Shown in pieces: positions 19,221 through 27,678 of a DNA stretch of 64,000 nucleotides. The stretch lies in the NCBI GenBank assembly GCA_049487715.1, contig CP150547.1, forward strand, positions 124,001 to 188,000, written 5' to 3'. The DNA comes from Pycnococcus provasolii (lineage: Eukaryota; Chlorophyta; Pseudoscourfieldiophyceae; Pseudoscourfieldiales). Under the pieces are notes generated by a model, which was not told where the DNA came from, searched no databases, and saw only the letters and a program-made list of their open reading frames with translations. Every line of letters starts with the position of its first letter. Position 1 is the stretch's first letter. The position numbers were made by a program, and so were the translations under genes.

Positions 19221-19382
19221 ATGATGATTAATAATACACGCATGGGCGACTACGTGCCGGATCACGGCGCGATGATGGCCGCTTGGTGGTACGTCATTAC
19301 GCTGAACGGCCTCGGCATCTTCGGCGCGCTCGTATCGCACGTCAACGCCATCTTTACCGCGCAGGCTGAGCTCGAGACATAA
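19221..19382 (+). CDS. Small single-pass membrane ORF (46-53 residues)
   Basis: The short frame opens at ATG 19221 or, more likely, ATG 19242 (MGDYVPDHGAMMAAWWYV) and ends at TAA 19380-19382. It encodes one hydrophobic helix (WWYVITLNGLGIFGALV) and a short charged tail ending in AELET. Codons are C/G-rich at third positions like neighbouring genes, whereas the flanking DNA is AT-rich. It resembles in size the single-helix small subunits of membrane complexes, but no family is recognised. It could also be a terminal exon of an unrecognised spliced gene. Confidence 0.4.
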   Translation: MMINNTRMGDYVPDHGAMMAAWWYVITLNGLGIFGALVSHVNAIFTAQAELET

Positions 19383-19621
19383 TCACGTCAGTAGTACGGC
19401 TGCAGGAAGTACCACCCCCCAGTTCGGGCATTGATGAGGTCGAGTATATTTGTGATCTGTCTCTCACCGAGCTCATCAGGTGACGTGAGATTTGGTGGTC
19501 AGAGTTTCGATTTTTGGAATAGATTTCTTCTGTGATTTTGGCGATCGGTTTTTTCCCACACGTTTTGGATCTCCAGTTCCAAAACGCGAACGCGCTCCGC
19601 CACACACACCCAACATACGCC

Positions 19622-20158
19622 ATGTCACGCGTGCACGTGCGCGTCTGTCCCTTGCGGTCGCGGGCCTCTCGCGGGCTTAAGGCGCAGCCTGACGTGTCTC
19701 ATTCTTGTCGCCGTGCCTCTCACTCGCTCACATCCTCGCGTCTTCGCCTTCGACCGGGTGGCGGTTCGCGTGTCGTTTCGCGCGCGTCAGAATCCGACGG
19801 AGATCGCGCGGCAACATCACAGCCGCTGCCCACGAACGGCAAGGTGAACGCCGTGCGTCACGCGTCGGACGCGAGCGTGCGGGAGCTTGCCGTGAAGGCG
19901 ATAAGAAGGCCGCTGCACGGTGCAAGGCCTGGAGGATACGACCAGGACAAAATCGCATGGTTGGCGTCGTCCATCGCGGAGGTGGGTTTGCTCGAGCCGA
20001 TCGACGTGCTGGAGGTGGACATGGAGGATGGAACGACGGCGTATTATGGATTTAGTGGGTGTCACAGATACGAGGCGCACGTGCGCTTAGGGAAGGAGAC
20101 GATTCTGTGCCGTGTACGCAAGGCCACCAAGGCGACACTGCGCATGCACCTTCGCTAA
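19622..20158 (+). CDS. SRX: Sulfiredoxin, organelle-targeted
   Basis: The ATG at 19622 gives 178 residues. The first ~75 are rich in Ser and Arg with few acids (MSRVHVRVCPLRSRASRG), as in a plastid or mitochondrial transit peptide. The rest is a complete sulfiredoxin: 'IRRPLHGARPGGYDQDKIAWL', 'SIAEVGLLEPIDVLEV', the catalytic signature 'YYGFSGCHRYEAH' with the active Cys, 'LGKETILCRVRKAT' and 'TLRMHL'. The enzyme uses ATP to reduce over-oxidised 2-Cys peroxiredoxin (Cys-sulfinic acid). It is convergent with the next gene; their stop codons are 62 bp apart. Confidence 0.92.
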   Translation: MSRVHVRVCPLRSRASRGLKAQPDVSHSCRRASHSLTSSRLRLRPGGGSRVVSRASESDGDRAATSQPLPTNGKVNAVRHASDASVRELAVKAIRRPLHGARPGGYDQDKIAWLASSIAEVGLLEPIDVLEVDMEDGTTAYYGFSGCHRYEAHVRLGKETILCRVRKATKATLRMHLR

Positions 20159-20220
20159 ATAGCAAGGAGGAATTGATACCATTTACACAAAGAGTCGTCT
20201 ATTTTTTTTGTTTTTTTTTC

Positions 20221-21153
20221 TCACTCCGTGCAGTCGACGATGAACGGAGGGAGTGCGTCGTCGTCGCCGCGCGTTCTCAACAGCTCGAGCAGGTGGGAGA
20301 CGGGAAGGTGCAGCTTGAGGTCAACGTGACCGCCTCCGAGGATGACTGTGCTCAGGTCCTCGGCGATGTGCTTCGCGACGACCGCGGGTATGTCGGTGTT
20401 CATTGCAAGCGGCACGACGGCGCCCTTTTCGAATCCCGTCAGTTGTTCCGACAGTTCCTCCGGGCACAGCCTCGGGTTGAAGAACTTGCTTCCCAGCACG
20501 CCTGTGTTCATGCCCGCGAGGTACTTTCTCACTCTGTCCGTGTTGAGTCTTCTCGCGTACTGCACCATGACGGCGTAGTACTTGCTGAGTTTTGGGTTCG
20601 AGCAGTCCTTAACTTCAGGCGGCGCCCTGGTATTTTCCATGACGATGGTTTTGGCGATGTGCATTTCGCTCGGCGCCTTTGTGATTCGCGCGCGCCATGC
20701 AAGGTCGTGGTCGTAGTACGTGGTAGGCACACGCACGAACCTGAGCGTGGTTCTGTCCCCCAGTTTGCTTCGCACGTACTTCGTGATTCGAAATCGCGCG
20801 TCATCCATGGCAGCGACGGATGCCTCAGACGCGCGCGGTGCGGCGGCGTCAGCGAGGCTAACATCGTCATACATGACACCAACGCGAAGACCATCCCAAG
20901 GGAAAAAGTCCAGGGAATCACAACCACAATCACCACCATTACCATCCAGGGCTAATAATGATGATGAAGCATGTGATGAACCACCAGTGCCACCATATAT
21001 GAGTGACTCCAACTTCAACAGCCTATGATAAATTGCAAGGTAACGGGACGCATCACCACTCTGGAACATCCACATGGACGGAACGCGCGTCGAACCAGAG
21101 CATGAAAATAAATGGGAAGAATGGAAAACCAGAGAGGGAGGGAGGAGAACCAT
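20221..21153 (-). CDS. YbaK/ProX-type aminoacyl-tRNA deacylase domain protein
   Basis: The ATG at 21153 gives 310 residues; the ATG at 21075 (MWMFQSGDAS) is an alternative. The N-terminal half is lineage-specific. The C-terminal ~150 residues form a YbaK/prolyl-tRNA-editing-like domain: 'HIAKTIVMENT', 'KYYAVMVQYARRLNTDRVRKYLAG', 'LCPEELSEQLTGFEKGAVVPLAMNTDIPAVV' and 'VILGGGHVDLKLHLPVSHLLELL'. Such domains hydrolyse mischarged aminoacyl-tRNAs such as Cys- or Ala-tRNA(Pro), in trans. It was probably fused or extended in this lineage. A telomeric array begins 28 bp upstream of the first ATG with TTAGGG on the coding strand. Confidence 0.8.
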   Translation of the reverse strand: MVLLPPSLVFHSSHLFSCSGSTRVPSMWMFQSGDASRYLAIYHRLLKLESLIYGGTGGSSHASSSLLALDGNGGDCGCDSLDFFPWDGLRVGVMYDDVSLADAAAPRASEASVAAMDDARFRITKYVRSKLGDRTTLRFVRVPTTYYDHDLAWRARITKAPSEMHIAKTIVMENTRAPPEVKDCSNPKLSKYYAVMVQYARRLNTDRVRKYLAGMNTGVLGSKFFNPRLCPEELSEQLTGFEKGAVVPLAMNTDIPAVVAKHIAEDLSTVILGGGHVDLKLHLPVSHLLELLRTRGDDDALPPFIVDCTE

Positions 21154-21677
21154 TCTCTTAACCAGAAGGGCGCCCTCGCGTAACCCTAACCCTAACCCTA
21201 ACCCTAACCTGTAAACCCTAACCTGTAAACCCTACTCCACAGCCCTACTCCATAGTCTAGTCTTCCCGGGTAGCCTATCGTAAAAGTAATCCCACTCCTC
21301 CATAGCCCTACCACCCAGGGTATAGTGGTAGGAAGCCTACTCCCTACGATAATAACCCTACTCCCCAACCCTACTCCTACTCCTACTCCTAACCCTAACC
21401 CTAACCAAAAACCCGAACCAAAAACCCTAACCCAGGGGGTCCCCCCGGCTGCCCGGTTTTCGCGCCGCCGTTTTTGGGTCCCTGAACGAACCGAGCACGC
21501 GTCATACAGTATATTATTATTGGAGCAAACATAACATGCCGCCGCCGAGCACAGGAACCACTCTCAAATTGGCGAGAACGACGGTGATGTGGTTGCGTCA
21601 ATATAGATGTGGTCGTCCTGCTGCATATTGTTCTCGCAATCATATGATTGGTCCCCGTCTTACTCGAGGGTCTTTGC
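21154..21677. other. Divergent spacer rich in telomere-like sequence
   Basis: The spacer between the YbaK-domain gene (-) and thymidine kinase (+) is largely built from intact and degenerate CCCTAA units: four perfect units then CCTGTAAA-interrupted units at 21181-21232, CCCTACTCC-type variants at 21233-21380, and further CCCTAA/AAAACCC units at 21383-21431. No gene is seen. Confidence 0.75.
21181..21431 (-). repeat. Intact and degenerate CCCTAA telomeric arrays
   Basis: There are two clusters of CCCTAA units (21181-21232 and 21383-21431) joined by CCCTACTCC-like decayed copies. The G-rich strand is the - strand, pointing toward the YbaK-domain gene. Confidence 0.9.
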
Positions 21678-22418
21678 ATGCCTCTTCGGTCTCACCTTCC
21701 AGAAGAAGTACGCATGATTCCTTCCTTCCACTCACCTGGTTCCTTCCACCAGCAAGGAGCAGGAGCCTTCTTCCATAGTAGTAGCAGTACCAGCAGCAGC
21801 TCCTCTTCTTCGTCATCGTCGCGGCCATCGTCATCCCTCATCAACGGGGTAAGCCCTACGGGACGACTCGAAATCATCGTCGGGCCGATGTTCGCGGGAA
21901 AGACGTCCGAACTACTCAGACGCATGGACGAAGCGCGACAATGTGGAAGCAAAGTCGCGCTCATCAAAAGTGCCACCGACGACAGGTACGCAAAAGACGC
22001 CGTCGTCACACACGACGGAGTGAAACAACAGTGTGTCGCGCTCGCGAAACTCATGGACTTCTACCAGCAAGAAAATACATTACACGAACATGTTGACATC
22101 ATAGGCGTCGACGAAGCGCAGTTCTTCCCAGACTTGGTCAAGTTCTGCGCCAAAGCGACGAAAGCAGGAACGCGCGTCGTCGTCGCGGGACTCGACGGAG
22201 ACTTTCGAGGAAGGCCGTTCGGTCAAACGACCGCACTGCTGCCGCTGTGCGACGACGTAAGCAAGCTGGCGGCGAAGTGCGCGGTGTGCGGCGCACCTGC
22301 ATTTTTCACAAGACGACTCGCGGACTCCGAAGAGCAGGAACTTGTCGGTGGTGCTGACATCTACGAACCCGCTTGTAGGCTGCACCACGGCATGCTCGAC
22401 GGAGGTGACGACGAGTGA
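21678..22418 (+). CDS. TK: Thymidine kinase, TK1 (type II) family
   Basis: The ATG at 21678 gives 246 residues. A Ser-rich presequence of ~55 residues (MPLRSHLPEEV..., then a Ser run) suggests organelle import. The core is a complete type II thymidine kinase: P-loop 'IVGPMFAGKTSELLRRM', 'KVALIKSATDDRY', 'THDG' (lasso region), Walker B 'IIGVDEAQFF', 'VVVAGLDGDFRGRPF', and a zinc site formed by 'CAVCG' and a later 'CRLHH'. It phosphorylates thymidine to dTMP in the salvage pathway. It is a host-type nuclear gene by context; the frame upstream of 21678 has no ATG. Confidence 0.9.
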   Translation: MPLRSHLPEEVRMIPSFHSPGSFHQQGAGAFFHSSSSTSSSSSSSSSSRPSSSLINGVSPTGRLEIIVGPMFAGKTSELLRRMDEARQCGSKVALIKSATDDRYAKDAVVTHDGVKQQCVALAKLMDFYQQENTLHEHVDIIGVDEAQFFPDLVKFCAKATKAGTRVVVAGLDGDFRGRPFGQTTALLPLCDDVSKLAAKCAVCGAPAFFTRRLADSEEQELVGGADIYEPACRLHHGMLDGGDDE

Positions 22419-22637
22419 AACAAACTAACTTCCTGTAAACCTGTGATTGATTGATTGATTGCTCATTCATGCCGGGTCTGAGTGTTGTCTTGTCATTTGT
22501 TTGTCATTTGTTTGTGTCGAGAGAGGAATCTGATGATGATGATTAGTGTTTACTGTTTACTGTACGTTTCGTGTTAACTATGATAACACATTTTTTTTGT
22601 CAATTGCGGTTTTTTGTTTTTAGCGTGTGACTGTTTT

Positions 22638-24671
22638 TCATGCTGCAGCAACAACGAGTGGGCTCGCCTCGCTTCGTTGAGGCGCGCCAAAATTTGCCGC
22701 CTGTGCCGCGAACAAGGATAGGTTAAGGAGATTCACGGCATTCGGCGTGCTCGCCTTCATGAGACGATCGAACAGCGAACCGGCGTCAAAGCCCTTGCGA
22801 TCGTTGCCCAAGCTCGCGACGAACTCGTCGCGCGAGATGTTCGGGGACGAGATGCCGAGCTTAGCAATCATCTTGCAGACGTGCTGCGCTGCTTCCGCGG
22901 AGACGTCCATATCCGCGAGAATGCTGGCGAGGCGCGGGTGCCCCGCACGAATGCGATTCGCGGAAATGATAGCCACAGCTTGCCTGCGAAGGCCACGCAA
23001 GCCGCAGAAATTTCCCCGTTCGCGAAAGCTTACGGCGCGCGTGAGGTGAGCCGCCAGCGACTTTGCGCCCGGCTCAGGCGTGGGCCATCGCATCCAGCCA
23101 TCCCGGAGGCAGTCGTTCGGCGACGGGCGCTTTTTCGCATTTGCATTCAGGCAACCTCGCACGAACGTTTTCGCCGCGTCGCTGATGTGCTCCCATTCCG
23201 GAGCGTTCAACTTGTCGTCCCACACGCCAAAGATTGTCTTGGCTTCGCATTCGAACGGGAGTTCGCCGCACAGCAGAGCATGCACGAGAATGCCAACGGA
23301 AAACACGTCGCAGCCTGAGCTGTAGTGCTGATATCGAAGCACCTCCGGTGCCGCAAATTCCGCCGTGCCAACAATCATGCCGTGCGGGTCTAGGTAAAGA
23401 GAGCGCGCGTTTGAAGTTTGGCTGACGACGAGCGCGCAGCCGTAGTCGACGAGCTTGAGCGGCGAGTTGGGATGCGTGCTCTCGAAGATGAGATTTTCCG
23501 GCTTCACGTCTCGGTGAATGACGCCCCAGCCGTGAAGCGTCGCGAGCGCCGAGCAGGTGGCGTGCGCGACACGCGCGACGTCAAGCTCCTGCATCACGTC
23601 CGCGTCACCCATGCGATCGATGATTGTCCCTCCGGACAGGTGAGGCATGACGATCACGACGCGGCTGAGTTCGTCGAAGCACTCCTCCGCGTGCAGGAGG
23701 TGCACGTGGTGGTGGTCGCGTGCTGCGATGGCTTTCATGACGGCAATCTCCGCGCACAGAACATCCTCGGGATTGTCCTTGCCTCGCTTCATGACTTTTG
23801 CGGCGAACTCCTTGCCGGTGGTCTTGTGCACAGCCTTGTACACGACGCCAAAGCCCCCATCTCCAACCACTTCGTTGGTTTGGTTTTCGTAAACGGTGTC
23901 GAACGTTCTCGACGGCTGCAGCCACGTGATGGTTCTGAGATGTTTGGGGAGCTTGACGAGCGCGCTCGCCTCCCAAATGCTGTCATCCTGCCCTTGCCTC
24001 GTGCTGCCAAGCCTCTTCACTCGGTACGCGGAGAACTGAACCTCCGGAGGTGCTCTTTTGGCTTCGTTGAGCACGCACTCACCCCCACCGAGGCAGAGCA
24101 CGTTCGTTACTCCCGTCGTTTTCAACGCGAGCACGCCGAGCTCTTCCCACCACCCTAGCGACTGTTTGGGGCACGGCGTGGTTTCGTCGATGGTGTCAAC
24201 CGTGACGACGACGATGGGTTTGTCGTGCTTCTTTCTTTTGGCGGCTTCGTCTGCCCACGAAGCCTTGAATTCATCGAGGTGGCACGCGAGCTTGAATGCG
24301 ACGAGCTGCGTGGATAGTGGTAATAGTGGTAGTTGCGCGGTAAACGACGAAGGTGAGAGGTTGTCACCGTCCCAGAAGACGACAGAGTACGTGGAAAGTA
24401 AGTTCAAGTAGTCTTGAGCCAAAAAGTGCGTTTCCGGATCTTCTGATGAGAGACGCGACGCGAACCCCTTGGCGTGTACCATGGAGTCTGCTGCTGTGCA
24501 AAAGAGTGACAGCTCAGAAAATGATGAGAGCGCGTGAACGACGAATGGTGGTGATGATGATGAAGGTGGTGGTGGTGGTGGTGATGAGGCCGCCGCCGCC
24601 GATGAGGTATCGTTATGAGCATGTGATGTTAAGGCCGCCGACGGGGACGACGTGGACGACGTGGACGACAT
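22638..24671 (-). CDS. CaMK/CDPK-like Ser/Thr protein kinase
   Basis: The ATG at 24671 (MSSTSSTSSP) gives 677 residues; upstream codons lack an ATG. The N-terminal ~270 residues are Ser/Pro-rich then a globular, unrecognised region (SVVFWDGDNLS; KPIVVVTVDTIDE). The kinase domain has all main motifs: 'VGDGGFGVVYKA', 'EFAAKVMK', 'HRDVKPENLIFE', 'LVDYGCAL' (DYG instead of DFG), 'GTAEFAAPEVL' and 'CDVFSVGILVHALLCGELPF'. Organisation and the downstream 'CLRDGWM' and autoinhibitory-like helix suggest the calcium-dependent/calmodulin kinase group, but no intact EF-hand loops are visible in the ~110-residue tail. Expected to be active, since DYG occurs in active CaMK-group kinases. Confidence 0.85.
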   Translation of the reverse strand: MSSTSSTSSPSAALTSHAHNDTSSAAAASSPPPPPPSSSSPPFVVHALSSFSELSLFCTAADSMVHAKGFASRLSSEDPETHFLAQDYLNLLSTYSVVFWDGDNLSPSSFTAQLPLLPLSTQLVAFKLACHLDEFKASWADEAAKRKKHDKPIVVVTVDTIDETTPCPKQSLGWWEELGVLALKTTGVTNVLCLGGGECVLNEAKRAPPEVQFSAYRVKRLGSTRQGQDDSIWEASALVKLPKHLRTITWLQPSRTFDTVYENQTNEVVGDGGFGVVYKAVHKTTGKEFAAKVMKRGKDNPEDVLCAEIAVMKAIAARDHHHVHLLHAEECFDELSRVVIVMPHLSGGTIIDRMGDADVMQELDVARVAHATCSALATLHGWGVIHRDVKPENLIFESTHPNSPLKLVDYGCALVVSQTSNARSLYLDPHGMIVGTAEFAAPEVLRYQHYSSGCDVFSVGILVHALLCGELPFECEAKTIFGVWDDKLNAPEWEHISDAAKTFVRGCLNANAKKRPSPNDCLRDGWMRWPTPEPGAKSLAAHLTRAVSFRERGNFCGLRGLRRQAVAIISANRIRAGHPRLASILADMDVSAEAAQHVCKMIAKLGISSPNISRDEFVASLGNDRKGFDAGSLFDRLMKASTPNAVNLLNLSLFAAQAANFGAPQRSEASPLVVAAA

Positions 24672-25092
24672 GACGAAAACTACCTTAACTGGATTTGATT
24701 GGATTTGGATTTTGATTTCATGGGGGACAAGTTTTTTAAGGGCCAATAGTTCCACCTTGCAACTCACTCACCCGGCCGAGGGAGGGAAACCTTGCTTCAA
24801 GAGCCCTCTTTTTCCCTTTTCCATCACGATCACGGGCAGACGGGGGAAGAAGACGTGGCATACTTTACAGTACTTACTTTCCTTTCCCAACTCTGTGTCT
24901 GGGGAGCGCCTGTTGTTCCTTGCAAGTTCAGTCTGAGAACGTAAAACCTTTATATACCCGCCGACCAATACGAAAGTCTTATTAAGGGCCACCCATACCA
25001 CTTCTAAGGTTGTCAAATTAAACCCATGCCATTGAAGTTTTTCCGTCAGGACTTCCCTCCCCCTTCCCTTCCCTTCCCTTCCCTTCCCTTTA

Positions 25093-25126
25093 GGAGGTGT
25101 CTTTTTAAGCTTAAAAAGACACCTCC
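25093..25126. repeat. 34-bp perfect palindrome centred on AAGCTT
   Basis: GGAGGTGTCTTTTTAAGCTT is followed by its exact reverse complement with no spacer; the arms begin GGAGGTGTC and end GACACCTCC. It directly follows a run of CCCTT repeats. Confidence 0.9.
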
Positions 25127-25358
25127 GGGAGGTGCTCGCGTACGCAGGTCGACACCAACTCGGTGGTGGCGCGCACTTCCTCCCCTCTCTCGCCCCTTCC
25201 TTTTCTTTGGCAACTCGAGCGAGTTTTTTAAAAAAGATCGCCACCTTGTATTCCCTCATGGACGAAAAGTTCGGGAAAACCAGGACGAGAACAACCAGTT
25301 CACCAGGTGGTATCCCTTCCCTTCCTCCGGAGTTCTGTGAGTTCCTCCGGAACTCTCA

Positions 25359-25454
25359 GGACATCCGTACTCCTCGGAAAAACTTTCTTCAACTTTCCGA
25401 GGACATCCGTACTCCTCGGAAACACTTTCCGAGGTCATCCGTACTCCTTGGAAA
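25359..25454. repeat. Three direct copies of a 22-bp motif
   Basis: GGACATCCGTACTCCTCGG plus AAA occurs at 25359-25380 and 25401-25422, and with two changes at 25433-25454, separated by ACTTTC-like spacers. No known element is recognised. Confidence 0.8.
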
Positions 25455-26096
25455 CCTGCACCACGTTGGCGATGTCGTGCCTCCGTCGTGGCTTGTGGCA
25501 GGCTGCCGCGGCCGTCATTGATGATGAGCGCTCCTGCCTGAGAAGGCTACAACAAGGTGTACTGTAAGTAGTGCGCGCTCGAGGACAATGCAGATTCGTG
25601 CTTCTATCTACCAACTAAAATTGATGAATATGGCAGGTGGCAGGTGCTCACTTTTTGCCATGTTGGCCAGGTAGGACCGTAGTATCCATAGTAGAACTAT
25701 GTAGTTGGTGTACATACGTAGTAGAACTACTACTGTCATATCCGCTCTACCCTTCCGTCTCTCCGAGTCCCACCCTAGAAACCATTAGTAGAGACAAGCC
25801 GCGGCAGAATTAGCCGCGGCCCGATATCAGAGTTGACCAAAATTTTCCGAGAGAAATTATAAGAAGCTAACGGCCGAGGCGCGAGATCGTCGGCTTAGTC
25901 CAATGTTTGTGGCGCGGCTCGCGGCAAGGGCCGACATGGTCGGCGAGTGGCTGGCGTGTCTTCAATTATGCATGATTTGCACACGAGTCGTTCATCTTTA
26001 TTACACCACACCCATTGAATGTAAATTATGTAAACAAAGTTGAGCGACGGACGACGAATCGACGGTCCACAAACGCCTTCACCCATTGTCCTGTTC

Positions 26097-26327
26097 ATGG
26101 GCGTCGCGGGAACGTTGTGCGCACCGAGCGCTTCGTTCGCCACGCGCGAGCATTTACAAAAGTTGCGCAGGTGTCTCCTTGCTTGCGCCTACTACCACCT
26201 ACCATGCATGCAAGCGCGCTGCCGCACGCAACTTTTCGAATGCTTGCTCGAGAAATGTTTCCATGCATCGAAGCGCAAAAAAAAAGTTCAGCTTCTCTTT
26301 TCGAGTAGCAGGGGCTGTGATTTGTGA
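26097..26327 (+). CDS. Small Cys-rich protein candidate (76 residues)
   Basis: From the ATG at 26097 (MGVAGTLCAPSASF) the frame has neighbour-like codon use and encodes six cysteines with spacing C-x3-C-x6-C-x4-C-x6-C-x4-C within an amphipathic helical stretch (CLLACAYYHLPCMQARC), then a basic KRKKK segment. The spacing superficially recalls small coiled-coil-helix mitochondrial import proteins but does not match twin CX9C. No homolog is recognised and it may be a chance ORF. Confidence 0.35.
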   Translation: MGVAGTLCAPSASFATREHLQKLRRCLLACAYYHLPCMQARCRTQLFECLLEKCFHASKRKKKVQLLFSSSRGCDL

Positions 26328-26378
26328 TTTTTGTGTAAGGAAACGGTCCTGGATTGCTTCATATGAGGGAAATTTGAG

Positions 26379-26507
26379 AAAAATCCTTACACCGCCTTAA
26401 CCACTCGGCCAAACAGTCAGCAAATGGCGAAACATCAACATTCATCGATGAATCTGTGAGCAGAATATCGACTGCTGCAGGATTCGAACCTACGCCTATT
26501 GTAAGAA
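26379..26507 (-). tRNA. Putative permuted tRNA gene (Ser-like), 3' half before 5' half
   Basis: On the - strand the tRNA 3' half comes first: T-stem GTAGG, loop TTCGAAT, stem CCTGC (26493-26477), acceptor strand AGCAGTC and discriminator G (26469). After 50 nt comes the 5' half: acceptor strand GACTGTT (26418-26412), TG, and a D-arm GCCGAGTGGTTAAGGC (26409-26394). The two acceptor strands pair over 7 bp with one G-U. Box A and box B are both canonical. Sequence before the 3' half (26507-26500) pairs over 8 bp with sequence after the 5' half (26391-26384), as needed to bring the halves together, and a T5 run (26383-26379) can end Pol III transcription. The D-arm and G73 suggest tRNA-Ser, but the anticodon arm cannot be placed convincingly, so the identity and even the functionality are open. 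Confidence 0.5.
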
Positions 26508-26725
26508 GTGGGCGTTGTGAGGGGAGTTTTCACCAGTTTCGAAGGGAACCGCGAAAGGTAGACTTACGTATTGCTACAATCCCTGGCAAATTTTGGCATG
26601 GTAATCGATTTCCCGAGGTGCCACAATACTTATAAGCACATGTGCAACTCAACTAAGACGGAGTTTTGTTTTCTTCCCGCCGACAACAACACACAATTGA
26701 ATAAAAGCCAATAACAACAATAGTA

Positions 26726-27244
26726 ATGGCCGACGACACAGCCGTGCGCCGCGCGCTCTTGCAAATGGCACACGACGAGTCGCACGCGTCAAGGCCGGCG
26801 GCTGCGCTCAAGTGCGCTTCCGCCGCGCTCGCGGGTGGCTCGCTCTTGCTTCCCGTGGAGGAGGCACGCCTGCGCCTTCAAATGTGCTTGTGGGGAGAGC
26901 AAACGCACCTGGAAGAACAAGTGACGCTTCATCGCCGAAGGATGTTTGCAGATAAGACAAGCTTGGAGCGTGCGGCTGTGCTGCTTGAACCTGTCCCTGG
27001 ATGGCGCCACTTTGCAACCGCGTGCGCCGTGCAGTGGCGTTTGGCGGCGGTGAGCGATGCTCTTCATGCCAAGCACGGCATTGCTGGAGGATTTGTGGCG
27101 CAGGCTACCCGTGCTCTCTCTTCCGGCTTGGCATTTGCACTTCGTGCAGCGTCTTCTGCCGAAGAGGCTGGTGACAGCGAGGCTTTGGCTGAGGCAAAAA
27201 AGTGGGTCGCGGATTTTGCTTGGGCGCAGAAAATGTACACGTAG
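26726..27244 (+). CDS. Unknown 172-residue helical protein
   Basis: The ATG at 26726 follows an A-rich leader and an upstream CTTATAAGC box (about 26628) that could be a TATA element. The protein is almost entirely Ala/Leu/Arg-rich helix with charged faces and repeated 'AA..L..A' patterns (ALKCASAALAGGSLLLPVEEARLRLQM; KTSLERAAVLLEPVPGWRHFATA), suggesting a TPR-like or helical-bundle fold. A remote likeness to the start of cohesin-loader Scc4/Mau2 TPR proteins was considered but not supported enough to name it. No signal peptide is seen. Confidence 0.65.
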   Translation: MADDTAVRRALLQMAHDESHASRPAAALKCASAALAGGSLLLPVEEARLRLQMCLWGEQTHLEEQVTLHRRRMFADKTSLERAAVLLEPVPGWRHFATACAVQWRLAAVSDALHAKHGIAGGFVAQATRALSSGLAFALRAASSAEEAGDSEALAEAKKWVADFAWAQKMYT

Positions 27245-27678
27245 GACGTACTTTTCATCGCTTCTTCTTCTTCTTCTCCTTCTGGTTGCGCCTATTTGTC
27301 TTTCTCTTTCTTTCTACATGTATGTAACAAAGATATATATTTTATCTTTTCTTTTCTTTTGGAAAAAAATAAATTTAAGTTACTCTTTCTGGTTGTCGTC
27401 CTTCCCTCAATCGCTCGTGAGGTGCAGAGTACCTCTCCTAAGGTGCCGCCACAGAACGCGTGCACGGAGGTGGTAGTGAAGCATCGGCTTTAGCAAGTAC
27501 CGGTAGACGTACAGCTTCATCCGCTGCTTTGGTGTGAGAATCAACCAAGAAACAACCAAGAACCATTAGGGTTAGGGTTACAGGGTTAGGGTTAGGGTTA
27601 GGGTTAGGGCTATGCCTCTCCCTATCGTAAGTTCCTCTCACACCCTCTCTTCTTCTCTGCCAGCACCTCGCGAGCGTC
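27245..27678. other. Intergenic spacer with telomeric array
   Basis: It contains a CTT-rich microsatellite (about 27260-27285), an AT-rich tract, and a TTAGGG array at 27566-27609 that ends 69 bp before the next ATG. No further gene is seen. Confidence 0.65.
27566..27609 (+). repeat. Interstitial TTAGGG array upstream of rRNA methyltransferase
   Basis: Six to seven TTAGGG units, with one CAGGG interruption, on the coding strand of the next gene, ending 69 bp before its ATG. Confidence 0.92.

Larger units (their letters stand above)
24672..26725. other. Gene-poor island with repeats and an RNA locus
   Basis: Two kilobases without a large gene. In order: a CCCTT pyrimidine tract (25055-25090), a 34-bp perfect palindrome (25093-25126), three short direct repeats (25359-25454), small GC-rich hairpins (GCCGCGGC pair near 25800; GCCGAC/GTCGGC near 25930), a small Cys-rich ORF (26097-26327) and the permuted tRNA-like locus (26379-26507). 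Base composition shifts to AT-rich toward 25600-26000. Confidence 0.6.

Noticed and set aside
20059-20955. 298-codon open frame on the + strand
   Set aside because: Antisense to the YbaK-domain gene, whose domain motifs and codon use make it the real gene; the + frame has no recognisable content.
23418-24158. 246-codon open frame on the + strand
   Set aside because: Antisense shadow of the protein kinase gene.
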